A stretch of DNA of 64,000 nt from assembly GCF_000235605.1 (NCBI RefSeq), contig NC_016584.1, positions 1,414,001-1,478,000 of the forward strand, in the 5' to 3' direction. Both the position numbers and the translations under genes were made by a program. Of this stretch, positions 59,898 through 64,000 are shown in pieces. Origin of the DNA: Desulfosporosinus orientis DSM 765 (lineage in GTDB: Bacteria > Bacillota > Desulfitobacteriia > Desulfitobacteriales > Desulfitobacteriaceae). Each line of letters begins with the position of its first letter. The first letter of the stretch is position 1. Below the pieces are notes generated by a model, which was not told the origin of the DNA, searched no databases, and saw only the letters and a list, made by a program, of their open reading frames with translations.

Positions 59898-59988
59898 ACT
59901 CGTTCAGCCTAAGCTGAACATTGAAGCTTAGTCGGGAAGACTACCGCTAATGAAGTGAAAATCTGAATACTTTAAGTATTTAAGTATT
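59898..59988 (+). ncRNA. Three-hairpin leader element, copy 2 (unknown family)
   Basis: Begins ACTCGTTCAGCCTAAGCTG. Hairpin 1 is a perfect TTCAGC-ctaa-GCTGAA; the nested stem pairs GCTT with AAGT and TAG-CGG with CCG-CTA around the loop GAAGACTA; the linker is GAAAATC; hairpin 3 is AATACTT/AAGTATT. The same order and loop consensus as 50267-50357 is kept with base changes on both sides of stems. It ends 44 bases before the CoA-transferase start. Confidence 0.6.
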
Positions 59989-60032
59989 AATTTTTCAGTG
60001 AATGAGGTGTGGAGTAAGGCAAGGAGCGAATT

Positions 60033-61361
60033 ATGTATATTGAAGAGTATCGTAAAAAGTGTGTCTCTGCCGATGAAGCCGTAAAAGTGGTGCGCAGCGG
60101 AGATTGGGTTGAGTTTAGTTGGGCAGCGAATATGGCATGCTTGTTAGAAGAAGCCTTAGCAAGACGTAAGGAAGAACTGCATGATGTGAATATTCGTGCA
60201 GCTGTACTTCTAAAGTCGTCAGCTATTCTGGAGAGTGATCCAACGGGAGAACATTTTACTTGGAATAGTTGGCACCTTAGCGGAAGCGAACGGAAATTAG
60301 TCCAAAACGGTCAGGCCTATTATATACCTATCAAATATTCAGAGGTGCCTCGGTGGCTCCGCGAGAATTTACAGACTGATGTGGTCGCAATTCAAGTCGC
60401 CCCAATGGATGAACATGGTTATTTTAGTTTTGGGGTTACCATTTCACACTATGCGGCTGCAATTGAAAAGGCACGAGCTGTCATTGTTGAAGTTAATGAA
60501 GATATGCCCAGTATACATGGTGGGTATGACCATGTGGTTCATATTTCAAAAGTAGATTATGTTGTTGAAGGAGGGCATAGAGGACTGCCTGTATTACCTA
60601 CAGCCCCTCCTTCTGAAAAGGACAAAACAATTGCTGCCTATGTAATGCCTGAAATTAAGAACGGAGCCTGCATTCAGTTGGGAATTGGGGGCATGCCGAA
60701 TGCCTTAGGACAAATGATTGCAGAATCGAATCTTAAGAACTTAGGGATTCACACAGAAATGTTAGTTGACGGGTTTGTAGATATGGTTTTAGCCGGAAAA
60801 GTCAATGGAAAGTGTAAACAGTTGGACAGGGGAAGAATCACTTTTTCTTTTGCAGCGGGAACGCAGAAACTTTATGATTTCATGAAAAATAATCCGGTTT
60901 TGGCTGGCTATCCGGTGGATTACACGAATCATCCCTGTAATGCTTCGCGCAACGAGAACCTAATTTCCATCAACAGTTGTTTGGAGATCGACTTGACAGG
61001 CCAAGTTTGTTCTGAATCGGCTGGCTCCAATATGATGAGTGGTTCTGGTGGCCAGTTAGATTTTGTAGAAGCCGCTTACTACTCAAAAGGAGGTAAAAGT
61101 TTTATCTGTTTGCCCTCCACTTATAAGGATAAACAGGGACAAATCAAGTCTCGCATTAAAGGGCTTCTGACCTTGGGCGCAGTGGTTACAGATACTAGGG
61201 CGACCATTCATTATATTGTCACAGAGTATGGAATGGTCAATCTTAAAGGGTTGTCGACTTGGCAGCGGGCGGAAGCTTTAATTTCAATTGCGCATCCTGA
61301 TTTTAGAGAAGAATTGATCGATGAGGCAAAGAAACTCAAGATTTGGCGTCAGAGTCATTAA
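60033..61361 (+). CDS. Acetyl-CoA hydrolase/CoA-transferase family protein
   Basis: A 442-residue CoA-transferase of the butyryl-CoA:acetate / 4-hydroxybutyrate CoA-transferase (Cat2) class. QLGIGGMPNALG is the CoA-binding glycine loop, GIHTEMLVDGFVDM carries the catalytic Glu that forms the CoA thioester, and GSGGQLDFVEAAYYSKGGKS is the conserved C-terminal block. It likely activates the growth acid by taking CoA from acetyl-CoA, opening the pathway of the preceding genes. Start ATG 60033 follows AAGGAG. No sigma-54 promoter precedes it; a structured element does. Confidence 0.92.
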   Translation: MYIEEYRKKCVSADEAVKVVRSGDWVEFSWAANMACLLEEALARRKEELHDVNIRAAVLLKSSAILESDPTGEHFTWNSWHLSGSERKLVQNGQAYYIPIKYSEVPRWLRENLQTDVVAIQVAPMDEHGYFSFGVTISHYAAAIEKARAVIVEVNEDMPSIHGGYDHVVHISKVDYVVEGGHRGLPVLPTAPPSEKDKTIAAYVMPEIKNGACIQLGIGGMPNALGQMIAESNLKNLGIHTEMLVDGFVDMVLAGKVNGKCKQLDRGRITFSFAAGTQKLYDFMKNNPVLAGYPVDYTNHPCNASRNENLISINSCLEIDLTGQVCSESAGSNMMSGSGGQLDFVEAAYYSKGGKSFICLPSTYKDKQGQIKSRIKGLLTLGAVVTDTRATIHYIVTEYGMVNLKGLSTWQRAEALISIAHPDFREELIDEAKKLKIWRQSH

Positions 61362-61401
61362 AAACCTTTCAAAGCAGATGCATAATAAAGTCTATAACTT
61401 A

Positions 61402-61450
61402 GAAATGAACGGGTTAAGCGTAGAAGTGCTTAACTCGTTCGTTTCTTTAA
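61402..61450 (+). terminator. Terminator after the CoA-transferase gene
   Basis: GAACGGGTTAAGC and GCTTAACTCGTTC pair around an 8-nt loop, with the T-rich GTTTCTTT following. The arm core is shared with the terminator at 37688-37735. Confidence 0.8.
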
Positions 61451-61470
61451 ATTAATCCTCCTTGGAAACT

Positions 61471-61500
61471 GTGACAAGTATTGACAAGCTAACATATAAT
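61471..61500 (+). promoter_or_regulatory. Putative promoter of the triple-repeat protein
   Basis: GTGACA and TATAAT are spaced by 18 nt. The -10 region CATATAATA also fits the CATANNNTA consensus of mother-cell sporulation sigma factors (sigma-E/sigma-K), so stage-specific expression is possible. Confidence 0.4.
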
Positions 61501-61544
61501 ACATTACAAGTCCTCATTAATTAAAATAGGAGTGGTTACAAATT

Positions 61545-62759
61545 ATGAGTTACCAATTCTATACTCTTCCTCAAAACACTTCCGGGGCAGCCGATATCCC
61601 TATTTTCAATACACCCACGACCCTGGCAAGCCTCACGGTTGCTGCCGGTTCCGGTAGTGATATTGCAACAGTGAGAGCAAATATTGGCTGGCAAGCTCAG
61701 TCTGGAGGTAATGTAATACAAGTATTATTTAAAATCTGGCGCGGCGCACCTATTACAGGTGAACTGGTCTGCAGTGTTCAGGATAGTGCGGAAAGCGCAT
61801 TTGATTACGTCGCAACCACAGATTTTAGTGAAGTAGTTTCCGGCCTAACATCTAATCAACCCGTTACCTTTGTCTTAACTGCAGAAACTGTGGGTACCAA
61901 CACTCTGGCAAAAGTTATCGGCCCCCTGACTTTTACCGCACTTGATATAAATTCGGACTTATTAAGTTATTTTGAGCTTCCAAATAATACTTTTGGCGGG
62001 GCTAATATCCCTGTCGCTCAGGCCCCGGTGCCAGTGGCTGTTATTAATGTTAATGTTGAACCGGGTCAGAATGTGATCTTAAGGCCTACCGCCTGCTGGA
62101 TTTCAACAAGGAGTATCTTTCCCAAAGTAGATGTACTCTTCAAACTTTGGCGCGGTGCACCAATAACCGGTACGCTTATAGCCAGCGCAGATGACAGTGC
62201 GGATGTGGAAAGAGGAGCTGTTACCTCATTTTCCCATGTGGATTCCGGTTTTACCTCAGCGCAGATCGTAACCTATGTTCTGACTGCGGAAGCTCCCGAT
62301 CCCAGTTATACGGCAAGCATTGTGGGAGCACTGATTATTACCGGTTCTGCCCAGACGCTTAGTTCATTCTTCACATTGCCCCAAAACACTTCCGGCAGTG
62401 TAAGTATCCCTATCACTTCCGCCGATACGCCATTGGCCGCAATAACTGCAGAGTCCTCCCCAGGCCTTAAATTCTCCTTGCGAGCAGCTATCGGTTGGTT
62501 GGTGCCATCTGGCTCAATTACTCCCATTATCTTTAAGATTTGGCGAGGTGCTCCCAATACCGGTACTTTGATATACAGCGCTCTGGATAGTGGGGAAAGT
62601 CCCTACGATTACCGCAAAGTCACAGCATTAGCCCATGTTGACAGCGGATTTACCGCATCAGGGCTGGTAACCTATACCCTCACAGCAGAACTGACAAAGC
62701 CGGGAACAGCGGCCAATGTTGTAGGTCCTCTCACGTTTACGGCTATTCCTGAGAGTTAA
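61545..62759 (+). CDS. Unknown protein of three tandem ~130-residue repeats
   Basis: A 404-residue protein without signal peptide or membrane segment. It consists of three homologous units (about 1-137, 138-272, 273-404), each starting FxLPxNTxGxxxIPI, with a central FKxWRGAPITGxLxxSxxDS motif and ending V(V/I)GPLTFTA. The predicted fold is all beta, like the jelly-roll C-terminal domains of exosporium or spore-surface proteins, but I do not recognise the family. The start ATG 61545 follows AGGAGTGG. It is monocistronic, between two terminators, with a promoter that could be sporulation-type. Confidence 0.8.
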   Translation: MSYQFYTLPQNTSGAADIPIFNTPTTLASLTVAAGSGSDIATVRANIGWQAQSGGNVIQVLFKIWRGAPITGELVCSVQDSAESAFDYVATTDFSEVVSGLTSNQPVTFVLTAETVGTNTLAKVIGPLTFTALDINSDLLSYFELPNNTFGGANIPVAQAPVPVAVINVNVEPGQNVILRPTACWISTRSIFPKVDVLFKLWRGAPITGTLIASADDSADVERGAVTSFSHVDSGFTSAQIVTYVLTAEAPDPSYTASIVGALIITGSAQTLSSFFTLPQNTSGSVSIPITSADTPLAAITAESSPGLKFSLRAAIGWLVPSGSITPIIFKIWRGAPNTGTLIYSALDSGESPYDYRKVTALAHVDSGFTASGLVTYTLTAELTKPGTAANVVGPLTFTAIPES

Positions 62760-62828
62760 AATACAAAGCTATAATGTTAAGCAAGAACTTTTAACTAAGA
62801 ATACCCAGTAGATAGGAAGATAGGCTGA

Positions 62829-62855
62829 GCAGGGCTAAAGCCTTGCTTTTTCTTT
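62829..62855 (+). terminator. Terminator after the triple-repeat protein gene
   Basis: GCAGGGC-taaa-GCCTTGC is a 7-bp stem (one G-T pair) followed by TTTTTCTTT. Confidence 0.8.
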
Positions 62856-63337
62856 GGCTTAACTGCTACCTTGTTTATTCTTCTGACAGGAGACATACAT
62901 GCCAAACAAGTAACAGAAACACAACCAGCTAAACTGGCTTTTTTTAAGGACTGTGGGAGACACAAACTAGAGCGCCGCTGATGATAGCTGGTATTCCATT
63001 GCCCTCCGAAGAGCAAAACGTTTAGAAATAATTTTCCCAGGTTTTTGATCTTGCTTGTTTGTGGCGATATTGATGCCCTCGTACGTGGGCTCGATGACGG
63101 ATGGGATATTTTTGTAGCCTTTTTTCTCACTCTGCAACACACGCCAAATAGCCAATCAAATTCATATAAGATGTTAATGAATAATAGCTGATCATTTTAA
63201 TACTTTTATCTCTATTATAGATAATTTCGTTAAATAGGAAGAATTTTATGAAAAATAATTAGCTAACAAAAGGATTGAACGTAAATATCCAATTTAAATT
63301 GAATAAATTAAAAATTTGATATTTGGGAATATGTTCC
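62856..63337. other. Gene-poor stretch
   Basis: No gene is supportable. Two short overlapping frames on the - strand (about 62967-63155 and 62795-63142) have no recognisable product or ribosome site and may be decayed sequence. Confidence 0.45.
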
Positions 63338-63367
63338 TTGACGTAATAAGGTCAAAAACATTAGAAT
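63338..63367 (+). promoter_or_regulatory. Putative sigma-A promoter of the tetR-type gene
   Basis: TTGACG at 63338-63343 and TAGAAT at 63362-63367 are separated by 18 nt, 45 bases before the start codon. Confidence 0.6.
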
Positions 63368-63376
63368 ATAGCTTAA

Positions 63377-63392
63377 GTAACTAACTGGTTAC
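63377..63392. promoter_or_regulatory. Putative TetR-type operator
   Basis: GTAACTAACTGGTTAC is a 16-bp near-palindrome placed at about the transcription start of the promoter at 63338-63367, the expected position for autorepression. Confidence 0.5.
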
Positions 63393-63411
63393 ATACTTTG
63401 GGGGGGTTCCT

Positions 63412-64000
63412 ATGGACAATATTAAAAAATTAAATTCTAAAAAAGGAGATGGTCGGGAACAACGCTCCGAGGAAAGCCGCGCACGGATTTTAAATTCTGC
63501 GACGAAAATCTTTGCTGAGAAAGGGCTGGATGGTTCACGGATCGATGAGATTGCTGAGGATGCGGGTATCAATAAAAGAATGCTCTATCATTATTATGGC
63601 AGCAAAGAAGATCTCTATGTGGAAGTTTTGCGTTACAATTACCACAAAATCTATGCGTTAGGCAAGAATGCTTTTAATTTAGGACATAATCCCAAAGAGA
63701 ATGTAACTAGGGCAGTCAGGGCTTACTTTTTCTTTTTAGCAGAGAACGAGCCTTTTGTCCGGCTGATTAGTTGGGAAGCTCTCAATAGGGGGCGGTATGC
63801 AGGTAAGGTGATTCCTCAATTTTTTGATTTGGTCGAGTTGGAATTCGGGGACATTATTAAGGATGGGATAAAGCGCAAGTATATTCGGCCGGATATGGAC
63901 TTTCGCCAGGTGATTCTTAGTGTTCAGGCTTTATGTCTGGCCTGTTTTAATCGGCGTGAGATAGTTCAGCCTCTTTGGCAGGAAGATCTGCGTTCTGAGG
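63412..64000 (+). CDS. TetR/AcrR family transcriptional regulator (3' truncated by window edge)
   Basis: 196 residues are visible before the window ends. The N-terminal helix-turn-helix (about 24-70) is classic TetR: SRARILNSATKIFAEKGLDG, then IDEIAEDAGINKRMLYHYYG and SKEDLYVEVL. The ligand-binding part begins near residue 80 and includes AYFFFLAENEPFVRLISWEA. The start ATG 63412 has GGGGGGG 6 nt upstream. A palindromic operator overlaps its promoter, so it probably represses itself and perhaps adjacent genes beyond the window. The ligand is unknown. Confidence 0.92.
   Translation, partial: MDNIKKLNSKKGDGREQRSEESRARILNSATKIFAEKGLDGSRIDEIAEDAGINKRMLYHYYGSKEDLYVEVLRYNYHKIYALGKNAFNLGHNPKENVTRAVRAYFFFLAENEPFVRLISWEALNRGRYAGKVIPQFFDLVELEFGDIIKDGIKRKYIRPDMDFRQVILSVQALCLACFNRREIVQPLWQEDLRSE

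Noticed and set aside
62795-63155. Two overlapping - strand frames of 115 and 62 residues
   Set aside because: No recognisable domain, no ribosome site, and the larger crosses the terminator of the upstream gene. Decayed sequence at best.

Overview
The window looks like the chromosome of a strictly anaerobic, spore-forming Clostridia bacterium of the Peptococcaceae (Desulfosporosinus/Desulfitobacterium type). This is inferred from gene content and style: a selenium-dependent molybdenum hydroxylase (SDMH) set, several sigma-54 activators, a CWB2 cell-wall-anchored giant protein, acyl-CoA dehydratase activases, many TTG/GTG starts and moderate-to-low GC. No species is claimed.

Region 1 (1-25.9 kb) is a large anaerobic purine-catabolism island, almost all on the + strand. 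It holds a PLP lyase-like enzyme (partial), an 8-oxoguanine-deaminase-like amidohydrolase, a CobW-family metallochaperone with a His-rich partner, diaminopropionate ammonia-lyase (ygeX/dpaL), a sigma-54 activator, ygeY, ygeW, carbamate kinase, hydantoinase (hyuA), a fused XdhD-type hydroxylase, the SDMH maturation genes yqeC-mocA-yqeB, a multi-subunit xanthine dehydrogenase, an NCS2 purine permease, an SsnA/AtzB-like deaminase and adenine deaminase. Together they would import purines, deaminate adenine and guanine-type bases, oxidise them, open the rings through ureido intermediates to diaminopropionate, and recover ATP through carbamoyl phosphate and carbamate kinase. Two control layers are visible. 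Consensus -24/-12 (sigma-54) promoters lie before dpaL and before ygeY, flanking the activator gene. A guanine-class purine riboswitch lies before the xanthine dehydrogenase operon, and its predicted terminator uses aptamer strands, so ligand should switch the operon ON.

Region 2 (26-42 kb) is mosaic. It holds an HD-GYP protein, a DUF255/thioredoxin-like protein on the - strand, a relic of a serine recombinase, a GC-rich MalT/LuxR-type regulator, a 1526-residue repeat-rich surface protein, a second broken copy of the DUF255 5' end, a hybrid histidine kinase with its response regulator and a small unknown gene, then a broken CWB2 fragment. The duplicated and truncated pieces mark recombination junctions.

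Region 3 (41.9-49.7 kb) is an apparent operon of plsC, an acyl-CoA dehydratase activase, two DUF2229/HgdB-like proteins, cdsA, an MFS-like membrane protein, a pssA-like CDP-alcohol phosphatidyltransferase and an aldo/keto reductase with ferredoxin-like clusters. The three activase/dehydratase-like genes resemble a PlsA plasmalogen synthase cut into separate polypeptides, placed among phospholipid genes.

Region 4 (50.2-61.4 kb) is an acyl-CoA degradation cluster controlled by its own sigma-54 activator and a third consensus sigma-54 promoter. It encodes AtuA, its small partner domain, a biotin-dependent acyl-CoA carboxylase (beta subunit, separate 71-residue biotin carrier, biotin carboxylase), enoyl-CoA hydratase, acyl-CoA dehydrogenase and a CoA-transferase. 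Two copies of a roughly 90-nt, three-hairpin element with compensatory changes precede the activator gene and the CoA-transferase gene; I do not recognise this element.

Region 5 (61.5-64 kb) has an unknown protein of three tandem repeats of about 130 residues, a gene-poor stretch, and a TetR-type regulator that runs off the window, with a promoter and an overlapping palindromic operator. No tRNA, rRNA or CRISPR was found.
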